Assembly (NCBI RefSeq): GCF_033568475.1
Contig: NW_027331831.1
Span: 5,332,001-5,396,000, forward strand
Source of the DNA: Henckelia pumila
Taxonomy: Eukaryota > Streptophyta > Magnoliopsida > Lamiales > Gesneriaceae
Direction: 5' to 3'
DNA length: 64,000 nucleotides
This document shows, piece after piece, positions 20,381 to 30,955 of the stretch; positions within the stretch are counted from its first letter, which is position 1; every line of letters begins with the position of its first letter. The notes beneath the pieces were generated by a model that had not been told where the DNA came from, did no database searches, and was given only the letters and a program-made list of their open reading frames with translations. A program made the translations under genes and the position numbers.

Positions 20381-21573
20381 TGAGGATCGAGATGCTAGCT
20401 ACTAGAGGTGAACAAGTAGTGAGTTGTTATTGTTCTAACACTAGTTGCTGAAGCAGTCGCTTATTTGCTTCTGTTGTGAGTTCAGCCGTGTGAGCCAATA
20501 AACTTTCCTTCCTCTGAATCTCCAAAATAGTTAACCAACAAATATACACTTGTGCGAAATAAAGTCAACTAAGAGATTGAACTTACACTAAAAAGTGTCT
20601 GGATGTGTGTGTGTGTGTGTGTGTTCAATAGAAAATAACCAATACAAGAATTTGTTTCTGGATGTTTGTAGTTCAATTCCCTACGTCACCCATTCTTCTG
20701 TTTCAAAAGGTATCATTCTAAAAAACTTTGAGTATTACAACCCTTTGCAACACCCCACCTCAGTTAGGACGTACCCTTCTGCCTTTAACTGAGACTCCCA
20801 AACATTCTAATGTTTTCAGCCCACAACTGAAATCAGGTTACATAGGTTTTCAACACCTCAACGGTAGAATACAAAGTTTACAGATTGACACTTGACACAA
20901 AATGATCTTAAAAGATCTGATATACTCGAAATGTGTGTTGAGTGTTCTTCGGCTCTAATATGATCTGCAATGAAAGCTTTGAACTTTTCTACTAAATATA
21001 CGTGAACAACTGAAAGTGCTCGGTTGTTCTAAGACATGATATGATTGATTGTGATTTCTTGCGAGTCGGATAGTTCTCTTAATGTCTGTGGTCTCTATCT
21101 ATAGGTACAATATAACGGTCATCTTGATTCAAATACATCCGTTGGTTTATAGTCGTTTTTTTGTCTTTCAGTTATCTGTAGAAAGGTACACTTTTGTGTC
21201 TGGAACAGTTCTTAGTGTATCAGTGTATGATCAGAGACTTTGTCTAGGGTTTAATAGCTTTAACTGGTTAGCAGAGAGCTTCTGTTGGTTTGCAGTTCTG
21301 CTTCTGCTTCTGCTTCCATTCGATTGGTCTATTTGTTCCGCTTAGATGCTGAAAAGCTAGTTGACTATCGATCAACTTTCTTCTCTTTGACTTCTTTCTA
21401 CTGCTCAACTAGAGCTTTACTGGTTCTTCTTGTCTTCTTGACATCGTTTACTGGTTTTATTTTAGCTCTTCTGCTTTTGTTCCGCAACTACTGCTTTTCT
21501 TCTGCTTCTCAATTTGTTGATGTGCAAGGTTGTTTGTCAAACACAGAAACTTTGATATTTTGATTTCCTAACA
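20381..21573 (+). mobile_element. Solo LTR (about 1.19 kb), Copia, relative of 3665-4851
   Basis: Starts TGAGGATCGAGATG and ends TTTTGATTTCCTAACA, like the LTR at 3665-4851. Shared internal blocks include GGATGTTYGKAGYTYAA, CTACGTC and TTCTTCTRTTTC. Unit A has an uninterrupted GTAAACCTTTGAGC here (about 6350), which proves insertion. No 5-bp target duplication is visible (flanks TAAAC and TTTGA), and one C of the empty site is missing. ORFs inside are not genes. Confidence 0.75.
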
Positions 21574-21777
21574 TTTGAGCTAACAAAATACAAAGTAAAT
21601 CATGTTAACCAGTTAAATTGTGTCATACAAGCCTTCTGATACAGGTTCGTGCCAGAAGGTATATGCATGAAACCAATATTCTCAAATTGTGTATTATTGA
21701 TTGAGCAAATACATTTGCTTAACCCATCACATTATATGCAGAAAACCACATTCAATTCCTCTAAATATAGAACTCAA

Positions 21778-22380
21778 CTAATTCAGCAAGCACTTGGGTT
21801 TCCTAGTAGCTGGGACCGTGTAAGATTTCCAGCAGCGTTCCATCATCTATTTTGTTAAGCATTTAGTTCGAAGTATTCCGGATTGTTCCAAAAATATATA
21901 CTGCGGTGACAAGCAATGGCGATGTCGGTGGACTGAGTCGGAGTGGAATATGTGTTGACATTGAAATCTTGATAGTGAGCAAAGAAGGGGGCTTGGCTCC
22001 AGTCGAAGATTTCGGTCCAGTTCGCATTCCATGTGGTCGTCTCTACATGCATCGACCTAGTTGGATATGCTACTTTTTTGCCGTGTTATTCTTGAACACT
22101 CTGATGGGAATTTGGCCACAAATAATCTATATATATAAAAATAAATCATTCGATCGTGCTCAAAATAATTAATTATTAAGTTACCTTACACTATATGGTG
22201 CATGTTCTCCAGGATGTCGCAATTGTAAAAATCTTGCAAGGGATTGAACTAGAGGTTAAAAGTTTGTTGTGTGTGTCCACAATTGTTATCGTAAACATTC
22301 ATTTGCATCGTGCGGTTCGTGCCCAAGAGCTCGTAGTTGATCGAAATGAGCCCGAGGATCCTGATCTTCGGGCAATACTA
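21778..22380 (-). pseudogene. Broken XTH copy (exons 3 and 4)
   Basis: The exon-3 relic (22380-22190) reads PEDQDPRAHF, then after a frame change ISINYELLGTNRTMQMNVYD. A TAG replaces the W of the family LWYDP motif. The donor GTAAGG is kept. The exon-4 relic (22126-21778) begins after an AG acceptor with CGQIPIRVFKNNTAKK, hits a stop, and continues in another frame (TTWNANWTEIFDWSQAPFFA, SIYFWNNPEYFELNA). A second frame change leads to CWKSYTVPATRKP and a final TAG. The active-site strand has lost the nucleophile and acid/base pattern (ISINYELLG). Exons 1-2 are not found; a gag-only retroelement starts 130 bp upstream at 22512. This copy is clearly non-functional and more divergent than the other two. 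Confidence 0.85.
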
Positions 22381-22511
22381 CTGTTAACTATATATACAAG
22401 ACAATACATTTAAGATGATAAATAACAGTGGCACATATATATCGTTATAAAAATTTGAAAATAAATAAATAAATTTTAGATAGAAAAAATTGGGGCATAT
22501 CTATCTATATC

Positions 22512-22917
22512 TGATGTAGCAAAAAATTGGTATTACCCGGAGATATGGATAACCGAATTAATACTCGAACTGTTCCAATTCCTGGACTTCGTGGGTTTTT
22601 ACCTGCATCACAAAGCAAAGTGAGTGGAGCCGAGAGTTGCCCGTCGAAGACACTCCGACGCTCGAGTCAGTATTTGCTCAATAAAAGTTCTAGAAAACTA
22701 GAGCATATGACTATAGAGAGCGTACTTTATAATGAGAGAACTTGAGCTATTTATATATAGTAGGAGAGTTTCATGGGCTTGAGCCTCTTATGGGCTTTTA
22801 AAAATTTATGGGTCTTGATAAAGTGTCCAAATAAATATTGGAGCAATATGGGACCCAGATGAAATGAGCCATTGGGCTTGGGCCCGAGAGAAAGTCAAAT
22901 TGGATCATAACCCATCA
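22512..22917 (-). repeat. 3' LTR of the gag-only element (406 bp)
   Basis: Matches 28791-29223. It lacks about 27 bp present near 28820 of the other LTR. Confidence 0.9.
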
Positions 22918-23111
22918 TAAGCCCCCCACTCTCGGGCATGTCGCGTAGCGAGATGGCCGAGATTAGGAGTTTCTGTAGTAGTCTGTCGGCAGACATGTAG
23001 TAGGAGTTTGATAGTCTAAGTACATGAGATAATAAAGTTGGGTACGTAACCCATCATAGGTCCCCAGTCTTGGGTGTGTCGCGCTCCGAGATGACCGAGA
23101 ATAAGAGTTTT
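22918..23111 (-). repeat. Polypurine tract and a diverged second copy of its neighbourhood
   Basis: On the minus strand CCCGAGAGTGGGGGGCTTA abuts the 3' LTR at 22918-22936. The block CATCATAAGCCCCCCACTC...CGAGATGGCCGAGA (22913-22973) recurs at 23053-23111 with changes. The tract and the LTR tip have therefore been duplicated about 140 bp inward. Confidence 0.7.
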
Positions 23112-23339
23112 TGAAATAATTTTTGGGAATAATTATAGTAGGATTGTGTTGCAAATTAATTGCAGATAGTAGAAAGCAAAATCTTAGTTGAATATTGATT
23201 GTAGAATTGCAGTAAGATTGTAGTGTAAGTGGATAGGAATCAAAATCCTACCAGAATAATAATTGTAAAAATCCAGTAGAATTCTGACAGAAATAATTAT
23301 TATAAATTCATCACCGTAGCATGTCCAACACCACTTACT

Positions 23340-24110
23340 AACGTGAAATTATTTTTCAATTTTGTATTGCAGTATTGGCATGATCGCGGGTCAAAAATCA
23401 TTAAAAGAGATATAATTCATTGGATGCACATGACAGGTTCGAATATATTTTTCCATCACGCGCATGTATTTGGGAAATATATGACAACTTTGTCTCTCTC
23501 CTCTCTCTTCTTTTCATTTGCAACGTGTATTGTGTATGTATGTGTGCGTGTATTACCCCATCTATCTCTTTCTCCACCATCACCTTGGATCATCGACCGA
23601 CGACCATTGGGGCGGCGGCGGTGAGAGACAAACAAAGTTTGGCGACGACTCTTGTCGATTTCCAGCCATGGATTAGCTTCCAAGCTTTCCTGATCTACCT
23701 TGACGGAGACGGCATCGCTATGATGTTTCTGTGCGAGGAGCGTGGCGGCGCGAGAAGGGTGGTGATTTGGCGACGGCTCATGTCGATTTCCACCCATGGA
23801 TTAGCTTCCAAGCTTTCCTGATCTGCCTCGACGGAGACGATGTCATGGCCACGTGAGAGAGGGAGTTGTACGAGGATGGTGGTTTCAGTGAGGGACAAGT
23901 TGCGCGAGGAGATGGAGAAAAAACAGTGCCCGGAGTTGACTTCCAGCATGGAACGTCCACCGCCGGTGGATGCTCCATTTTCTGGCTTGATATGGGCGCG
24001 GTGGTTGCGGTGCGACGACGACCGTGGTACGGCGGCGATGATAGTGCAATGGAAATGGCGCAGCAACGAAGCGACGATGAATTCCTTGGGTCGTAAGAAG
24101 GATGGATAGA
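23340..24110. other. GC-richer island of unknown origin inside the gag-only element
   Basis: Unlike the AT-rich surroundings this part is rich in CGACG and GGCGG words. It contains an 81-bp direct repeat (23640-23720 and 23769-23848: GTCGATTTCCAGCCATGG, TAGCTTCCAAGCTTTCCTGA). Several overlapping ORFs of 60-150 codons exist on both strands, but none shows a domain I recognise or a clear start context. It could be captured host sequence. Confidence 0.4.
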
Positions 24111-25079
24111 TGCATGTAGAGACACACATATGCATATACACCCATGTTATTTGTTGTTGATAATAATTATTTTATTTGTGTTTAATTGCATGGTCTGCTT
24201 CACCATAAAATTGTGAGAATTTTGATTGTCTCACTTTTACAACTTTTGTCTAATATTTTAAAAATATTATGACTTGGTTATTTGCATTGAGTGGTAGTAA
24301 AAAAAGGTGTACTAGATATATATTTTTAAAATATATATATATATATTTGGTGGGGTGTCCGTTTTGGTATAAGGTATTGTCTTTGTTGAGGGTGAACCGA
24401 AATACCAACCGTTTTGTTGATCTAGCGGAACCTAACGATGATAGTGAACGTAATAAGTGAATTTTCATTATTTTAAAAAAATCAGACTGCAGGGTATAAC
24501 GACGGTTATCGTTTTTGCCCACATGCGGGAGTTGGACCGCAATTGCTATTCTGGTAGTTTTTTTTTTTTTTTGTAGTGATGGTTTTTTCACGACCACTGA
24601 AAAAATTCGGTGATGGCTTGTTTAAAGCCCAAGACAAAAATGAGTTCCTGATGGTACTCTCTGGAGTTGTCTCTAGAGTTGCGAACGAAGAAGGTATAAT
24701 CGGATGATGTTCCTGTAGTATTGCATGTGTATGCTGATTCGGAGGTCATGTGATAGGACCGGCCGCGCGAGGGGTTGTTTAGGGGACGGAGGATCTCAAC
24801 CCCTCTTGTCGGTTTAGACCACGACAATGCTTCCGAACGATTATTTGTACTAACACGTGTAATAGGGAAGATGCGTTAGGACCGCCACTTATAATATTTT
24901 CGACGGAGAGTTTTTTTAACGCCTTGGAAATTTTTTCTTTTATGCAATCTCTTCAAGGAATGCATCTTCTGCAATCCCTTGGAGTAGTATCTTTGATTAA
25001 AACCCTTGAGTTAATGTATTTTATTTAGCCTCTTAGGTTGGTGCATTGGATGTAACCCCTTGGGGCTATGATTATGTAG

Positions 25080-25830
25080 TCTTTAGCTTGGTGATTTTTT
25101 TATGGTTATCATGACTTGATGATTTTTTTATAGTCATTAGGGCTTGATAAATTTTTTATAGTCGATATGAATTTTTCTTAAAAAATATTTATAGTCGCTA
25201 TGAATTTTCCTAAAAAAAATTTTATAGTCACTGTGACTTCTTCTAAAAAAAATTTATAGTCGCTATGACTTGATAAATTTTTATACTCGATATGAATTCT
25301 TCTGAAAAAATATTTATAGTCGCTACGATTTTTTCTGAAAAATTTTATAGTCGCTATGACTATTCCAGAAAAAAAAATTTATAGTCACTATGACTTCTTC
25401 TGAAATTTTTTTTATAGTCTCTATGAATTTTCCCGAAAAATTTTTATGTCATTATGACTTCTTCTGAAAAAAAATTTATAGTCGCTATGACTTCTTCTGA
25501 ATTTTTTTTAATAGTCGCTATGACTTCTTGGATTTTTTATAGTCGCTATGACTTTTTTGAATTGTTTATAGTTGCTATGATTTTTTGGATTATTTATAGT
25601 CGCTATGACTCTTTTTTGAATTGTTTATAGTCTCTATGACTTTTTTTGAATTGTTTATAGTCGTCATGACTTTTTGGATTATTTATAGTCGTTATGACTT
25701 TTTTTGAATTGTTTATAGTCGCTATGACTTTTTTGAATTGTTTATAGTCGATATGATTTTTTCTGAATTGTTTATAGTCGCTATGAATTTTTTGAATTGT
25801 TTATAGTCGCTATAACTTTTTGTTGCACTC
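25080..25830. repeat. Minisatellite, unit about TTTATAGTCGCTATGACTTTTTTGAATTG
   Basis: About two dozen units of 25-40 bp occur. The word ATAGTCGCTAT is the most constant part and is itself an 11-bp palindrome (ATAG-TCG-CTAT). The linkers vary between T-rich and CTTCTGAAAAAA forms. No coding frame is maintained. Confidence 0.9.
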
Positions 25831-26006
25831 TAGGAGAAATAAATTAGTTCTTAACTTGGAGTACTTAGGAGTGGACAAGTTCCTAAGATTTTGTCTCATG
25901 GGGAAGTCCTAAACCCACTTTAATTGTTAGGTGGTGATGTATCCCGGAATTATATTTTTGTCGTCTTGACTTCTTACAGCATCGTGGCTTAGGTAGTCCT
26001 ACAGAG

Positions 26007-28130
26007 CTGGCCAAGCTTCTGGTGGATGAGTAGCCTTAATGATTGCATGGGTCGTGACGTATGAGTTAAGCATTCGTTGAAGGAGCTGGGTTCCTTTTTA
26101 TATAATTAAATAGAAAAGTAAACAAATAAACTTAAATTTATTATGAAACTTAAAATAGAAAAGAATTAAATAAAAGTTTTGATCTGCATAGCAAATAAAG
26201 TAGCGGCAAGCAATTTATTTTATCTTGCAGGTGTTTGTTCTATGAGTATAGAGTTTCTTTAGATTGGCATGACTCTCTGTCCTGTGTTATATTTCATTGT
26301 ATTCTTCGTTTTGTTTTATTTTTTCCGAGGAGTGCAACTCATCAGTTTTCTCGATGCGGATGTATTTTTCGGCTCTAGACAACAGCTCCTCCAAAGTGTT
26401 TGGGGATTTTCCTGATTTAGATTATTTGAACCTTCCAGGACGCAATTTCTGCTACATTATTCCAGATAACATATCGTGGTTCACGTGTGGGGCTTCATAA
26501 ACCGCATGAGTAAATCTCTTAACATAGTCTCTCAAACCTTTTTCTTCTTTCTGAAAAATTGTGAATAAGTATGCTGCTGTTTTCAGGTATTTCTTGTTGA
26601 TTGAGAATTATTGGATAAAGCGCTGGATGAGTTGCTCCAAGTTGGCAATGGATTCAGATGGCAACTTATTGAACCATGTGAGAACTCGTCCTAATAACGT
26701 TGTTCTGAATATCTTGCAGTAAGCCGCATCTGTGATGTCATACAAATCTGATTTTGCGTAGAATTTGTCAATATGATCTTGAGGATCACTAGTTCCATCA
26801 AACTCAAGTAGGTTGAGGATTTTGACTCCCTTAGGCAATGCTTCAGATAGAATGACATTAGTGAACGGGCTCCAACGCACTGCAAGATTGTTGACGAATT
26901 CTCTCCAGTTACATATGTGTGAGATCTATCTCTACGGGTTGGATCAGTGGCTTTGTTTTCGTCAGAGACGTCGTGAACTATCTGAGCACTTGTTTCATTT
27001 TATGAGTAGTATTTTTCTTCTCCTCAGGATCTTTGTCATTAACTTTAGACTTAGTCATACAGGACTGACCAAGCCTCTGGTGGATGAGTAGCCTTAATGA
27101 TTGCATGGGTCGTGACGTATGAGTTAAGCATTCGTTGACAGAGCTGGGTTCCTTTTTATATAATTAAATATAAAAGTAAACAAATAAACGTAAGTTTATT
27201 ATGAAACTTAAAATTGAAAGTAATTAAATAAAAGTTTTGATCTGCAGAGCAAATAAAGTAGTGGCAAGCAATTTATTTTAGCTTGCAGGTGTTTGCTCCA
27301 TGAGTATAGAGTTTCTTTAGATTGGCATGACTCTCTTTCCTGCGTTATATTTCATTGTATTCTTCGTTTCTTTTTATTTTTCTCGAGGAGTGCAACTCAT
27401 CAGTTTCCTCAATGCGGATGTATTTTTTGGCTCTAAACAACAGCTTCTCCAAAGTATTTGGGGATTTCCTGCTTTAGATTCTTTGAACCTTCCAGGACTC
27501 AATTTCTGCTGCATTATCCAGATAACATATCGTGGTTCATGTGTGGGGCTTCATGAACCGCATGAGTAAATCTCTTAACATAGTCTCTCAAAAAAAAATT
27601 TCCTTTCTGAAAAATTATGAATAATTATGCTGTTGTTTTTGGGTATTTCTTGTTGATTGAGAATTGTTGGATGAAGCGCTGGATGAGTTGCTCCAAGTTG
27701 GCAATGGATTCAGATGACAACTTATTGAACCATGTGAGAACTCATCCTAATAACGTTGTTTGGAATATCTTGCAGTAAGCCGCATCTGTGATGTCATACA
27801 AATCTGCTTTCGCGTAGAATTTGTCAATATATATGATCTTGAGGATCACTAGTTCCATCGAACTCAAGTAGGTTGAGGATTTTGACTCCCTTAGGCAATG
27901 CTTCAGATAGAATGCATTAGTGAACGGGCTCCGACGCACAGGCAATATTGTTGACGAATTATCTCCAGTTACATATGTGTGAGATCCATCTTTACTGGTT
28001 TGATCGGTGGTTTTGTTTTCGTCAGGGACGTCATGAAATGTCTGAGCCCTTGTTTCACCCTTTTTACGAGTAGTATTTTTCTTCTCCTCAGGATCTTTGT
28101 CATTAAATTTAGACTTAGTTTTCTTTGGGT
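26007..28130. repeat. Tandem duplication of about 1.06 kb in the gag-only element
   Basis: 26007-27065 and 27066-28130 are near-identical (CTCTGGTGGATGAGTAGCC, AAGCATTCGTTGA, GAGGAGTGCAACTCATCAG). A third, partial copy of the gag part follows at about 28160-28500. The duplication includes noncoding flank and the central Gag domain. Confidence 0.85.
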
Positions 28131-28801
28131 CTTCTTATCAGGGAGGTCATACAAATATTTTTTATCTATGATGTCATATAAATCTGCTTTCACGTAGAAT
28201 TTGTCGATATGATCTTGAGGATCACTAGTTCCATCGAACTCAAGTAGGTTGGGGATTTTGAATCCATTAGGCAATGCTTCAAATAGAATGACATTAGTGA
28301 ATGGGCTCCGACGCACAGGCAAGATTGTTGACGAATTCTTTCCAGTTACATATGCGTGAGATCCATCTCTACGGGTTGGATCAGTGGTTTTTTTTTTGTC
28401 AGAGACGTCGTGAACTGTCTGAGCACTTGTTTCATCCTTTTTATGAGTAGTTTTTTTTTCTCCTCAGGATCTTTGTCATTAAATTTAGACTTAGTTTTTT
28501 TTGGGTCTTCTTTATCAGGGAGGTCACGAGACGATGAACCTATTTTATTAGCTCTCTTGTCGGTGCTTCGGCGTCGACGGGATGCCACGAATTGAGCGAC
28601 TGCTTCAGTCACTACGCGTGCAGTCGTTCCTTCCATTAAGGCTATCAATGTTTCTTGGGTGAAATTAAACCCAGGTGGTGGTTCGGAGATGGGAGGTGAG
28701 TCTCCATTGCGATTATTTCCTTGAAATGTTTGTGATGGAGTATGCATTCTCAATGATGCAGTGAACAAGTTCCCACAGACGGCGCCAAGCTGATGTAGCA
28801 A
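26608..28801 (-). pseudogene. Ty3-type Gag, tandemly rearranged and broken
   Basis: The first frame after the primer site (28801-28346) has PPGFNFTQETLIALMEG and a basic, lysine-rich linker. The Retrotrans_gag core then appears three times: 28322-28150 (FEALPNGFKIPNLLEFDGTS), 27945-27742 (SLMELVILKI-type frame change) and 26880-26608 (KILNLLEFDGTSDPQDHIDK, RTTLLGRVLTWFNKLPSESI). Only the last copy reaches the W-F-N-K-L-P motif in frame. Frame changes and stops separate the parts. No zinc knuckle is visible. Packaging would need Gag from another element (inference). Confidence 0.8.
28772..28787 (-). promoter_or_regulatory. Primer-binding site of the gag-only element
   Basis: TGGCGCCGTCTGTGGG on the minus strand, three bases from the LTR. 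This form is common in plant Ty3 elements of the Tat/Athila and related non-autonomous groups. Confidence 0.8.
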
Positions 28802-29223
28802 AAAATTGATATTACTCGATTAGATAAAATTTGGGTAACTTGTGGAGATCTGGATAACCGGATTAATACTCGAACTGTTCCAAATACTGGACTTCGTAGG
28901 TTTTTACCTGCATCACAAAGCAAAGTGAGTGGCACCGGGAGTTGTTCGACGAAGAAATTCCAACGCTCAAGTCAGTATTTGCTCAATAAAAGTTCTAGAG
29001 AACTAGATCATGTGACTATAGAGAGCCTACCTTAATAATGAGAGGACTTGACATATTTATAGATAGACGGAGGATTTCATAGGCTTGAGACTCTTATGGG
29101 ATTTTAGGAATTTATGGGTCTTCATAAAGTGTCCAAATAAATATTGGAGTAATATGGGACCCAGATGGAATGAGACATTGGGCTTGGGCCCAGGAGAAAG
29201 TCAAATTGGGTCATAACTCATCA
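28791..29223 (-). repeat. 5' LTR of the gag-only element (433 bp)
   Basis: TGATGTAGC...CTCATCA, followed directly by the TSD ATATC (29224-29228). Confidence 0.9.
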
Positions 29224-29228
29224 ATATC

Positions 29229-30108
29229 TATACCTCTATACCTATTATTAAAGTGTGAATCGATGTCAAAATTTTACATTGTATATTATGACCTTTATCA
29301 TTTGTTTATACATACTTAGATATTTTATGAGAATTTTTATGTCAAATTTCTTATTATGGTGAAGTCAAAATTGTCAAACTATGTGCATACCAAATAAGGA
29401 TCCAATTTCTAAGAAATTAAAATTCCAAAAATTGATTGCTTTTATTTGTTTGTAGACAAATTGAACAGTTTTTTTCCACGAAAATCTTAATTTGAAAATA
29501 TTGAAATTCTAAAATTCATTATCAATAGAAGATAGATAATTATTATAAATAATTTGTGAATACTTTTTTATCTATATTTTTTATTTAAAAAAGTCAAATA
29601 ATATTTTCAAAGCCACTGTGTTAGGGGTAATGGATTTTGAAGGGGATTTTGTGGGATTTGGAATTGCAAATATTGTTCAGTGTTTGGTAAGATGAGATAT
29701 CAAAATAGGATTGATATTTAATCTGATTTTATGGAATTTTATTTAACTAAACAAAATCTTTACAAAATTGGTTGGATTTCACGGAATTTCACGGGTTTTG
29801 AGTTTTTTAAAACCAATAAAATCATTAAATATATATAACTTACTCATAAATTTCAAGTATTTTTTAAAATGTTCAAAATACTATTTATTAAAAATATATT
29901 TTATCAATTTCCACGAATATATTTTAAATCCTTGTCAAACACTAAAATAAAATTTCAATTCCATGAACTTGAAATCAAATTCCAAATCCAATTTTTTATT
30001 AGTCCAAACACACTGTTAATTTGTTATTAAAATTCAACGATATATGATTGAATAAATATAGTTTTACTAATTTTAACTAGTAATTGTTTCCTTTTTGTAA
30101 AGACTATA
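29229..30108. other. Intergenic; contains a possible hAT-like MITE at about 29620-30020
   Basis: From 29620 (CACTGTGTTAGG..., GGATTTGGAATTG) to 30020 (CAATTCCAAATCC-like end, CCAAACACACTGT) the two halves are imperfect inverted copies, about 400 bp in all. Exact ends and target duplication could not be fixed. Nothing else is seen in the stretch. Confidence 0.4.
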
Positions 30109-30885
30109 TGAAAGAACATGTTGTGCACATGTCTTTTAAATTATTTTCTTATTGCATTCAATTTCTATATTTATAGTTTTGCCTTTCTTAGAACAAGTTT
30201 TAAAATTGGTAATATCAGTTATATCTTGATTCGAAATATTTGATTCTGATGATATATTGTTTTCATGCTTTGTAGATTCTTATTTATGGAAATATATTGA
30301 AGATCTATTTATAGGAGTTCTTGGACCGAGAGAGACGACAACAACGAGATAAAGAGATCAAGAGAGTGAAACATAGAGAGCAAAATACATAGAGAAAGTA
30401 CTGCAGAAATTCTAGAGTATTAAAGTTCGATCATTGAAGAATTTCTGAAGAGATACTACTGCTATGTTGTGTTGCCGAGTAGTGTTGGAAACACTGAAGA
30501 ACACACGAGTGAAGTGTTGTTCAGAAAGTGTTTCTTTGATTTTCATTTTTCGGTTTAGAACTTCCTATTGATTTATTATTCTAGTTTTTACTAGTTTTTA
30601 GGAAGTCTTTTGTTTTATCAATGTGTTGAGAAAAGTAGTTTTTCATAAACAATCACTAGTTGGTTTTTGTAAACTGATTTGATTTTCTAGTGATTATTTC
30701 GCCATGAGGCATCGTACAAGTACTTAGTACTTGTGCATAATTATTTTTGTGTAATTTACTTTTACTGTTAGTTAATTATTCTGCTGCATAGTGTTATCGT
30801 GAAGTGTTGACCACACTGAAAGATAACACAGACTCGAATATTTATTTTTGGTATTTCTGTGATTTCAGACTGTCCAAACCTTACA
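30109..30885 (+). repeat. E2 5' LTR (777 bp)
   Basis: It contains two nested palindromes: 30466-30507 (core AGTGTTGGAAACACT, 30481-30495) and 30790-30829 (core AGTGTTGACCACACT with outer arms GTGTTATC/GATAACAC). Confidence 0.93.
30790..30829. repeat. Nested palindrome near the 3' end of the E2 LTR
   Basis: Outer arms GTGTTATC (30791-30798) and GATAACAC (30822-30829) are perfectly complementary around the core 30803-30817. In the other LTR the core is the cleaner AGTGTTGACAACACT (39129-39143) with the same outer arms. Confidence 0.9.
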
Positions 30886-30900
30886 ATTGGCGTCAGAGAC
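30886..30900 (+). promoter_or_regulatory. E2 primer-binding site
   Basis: ATTGGCGTCAGAGAC directly follows the LTR. It resembles the initiator tRNA-Met complement with changes (TGGYRTCAGAG core). Confidence 0.65.
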
Positions 30901-30955
30901 ATTCACTTGACGATACTAAGTGTGATTCTGTTTTTGTGTTTGACAGTACATCACA

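Larger units (their letters stand above)
16738..21777. repeat. Tandem-duplication unit B (complete XTH gene and flank)
   Basis: This unit shares ordered blocks with unit A at 3047-6567 (pairs are given there). Where unit A has an (AT)n tract at about 5019-5045, unit B has the (TACA)n tract at 19597-19687. The unit is interrupted by the solo LTR at 20381-21573. Confidence 0.7.
22512..29223 (-). mobile_element. Gag-only LTR retroelement (TR-GAG/LARD type) with perfect TSD ATATC
   Basis: Direct LTRs 22512-22917 and 28791-29223 both run TGATGTAGC...CATCA and are flanked by ATATC (22507-22511 and 29224-29228). The minus strand has a primer site TGGCGCCGTCTGTGGG next to the right LTR and a purine tract next to the left one. 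The interior encodes only Ty3-type Gag pieces (26608-28801) and otherwise holds repeats. No protease, RT or integrase motif is seen over 5.9 kb. Plant TR-GAG elements are a described non-autonomous class with this layout. Confidence 0.88.

Noticed and set aside
20595..21563. Overlapping ORFs at 20595, 21082 and 21285
   Set aside because: They are inside the solo LTR 20381-21573 and depend on TG and CTT repeats.
25080..25830. Regular ATAGTCGCTATGAC repeat considered as a CRISPR-like array
   Set aside because: Units and spacers are both repetitive and degenerate, the host is a plant, and it lies inside a retroelement. It is a minisatellite.
22512..29223. First read as a full Ty3 element
   Set aside because: No protease, RT, RNase H or integrase motif could be found in any frame, so it is called gag-only.
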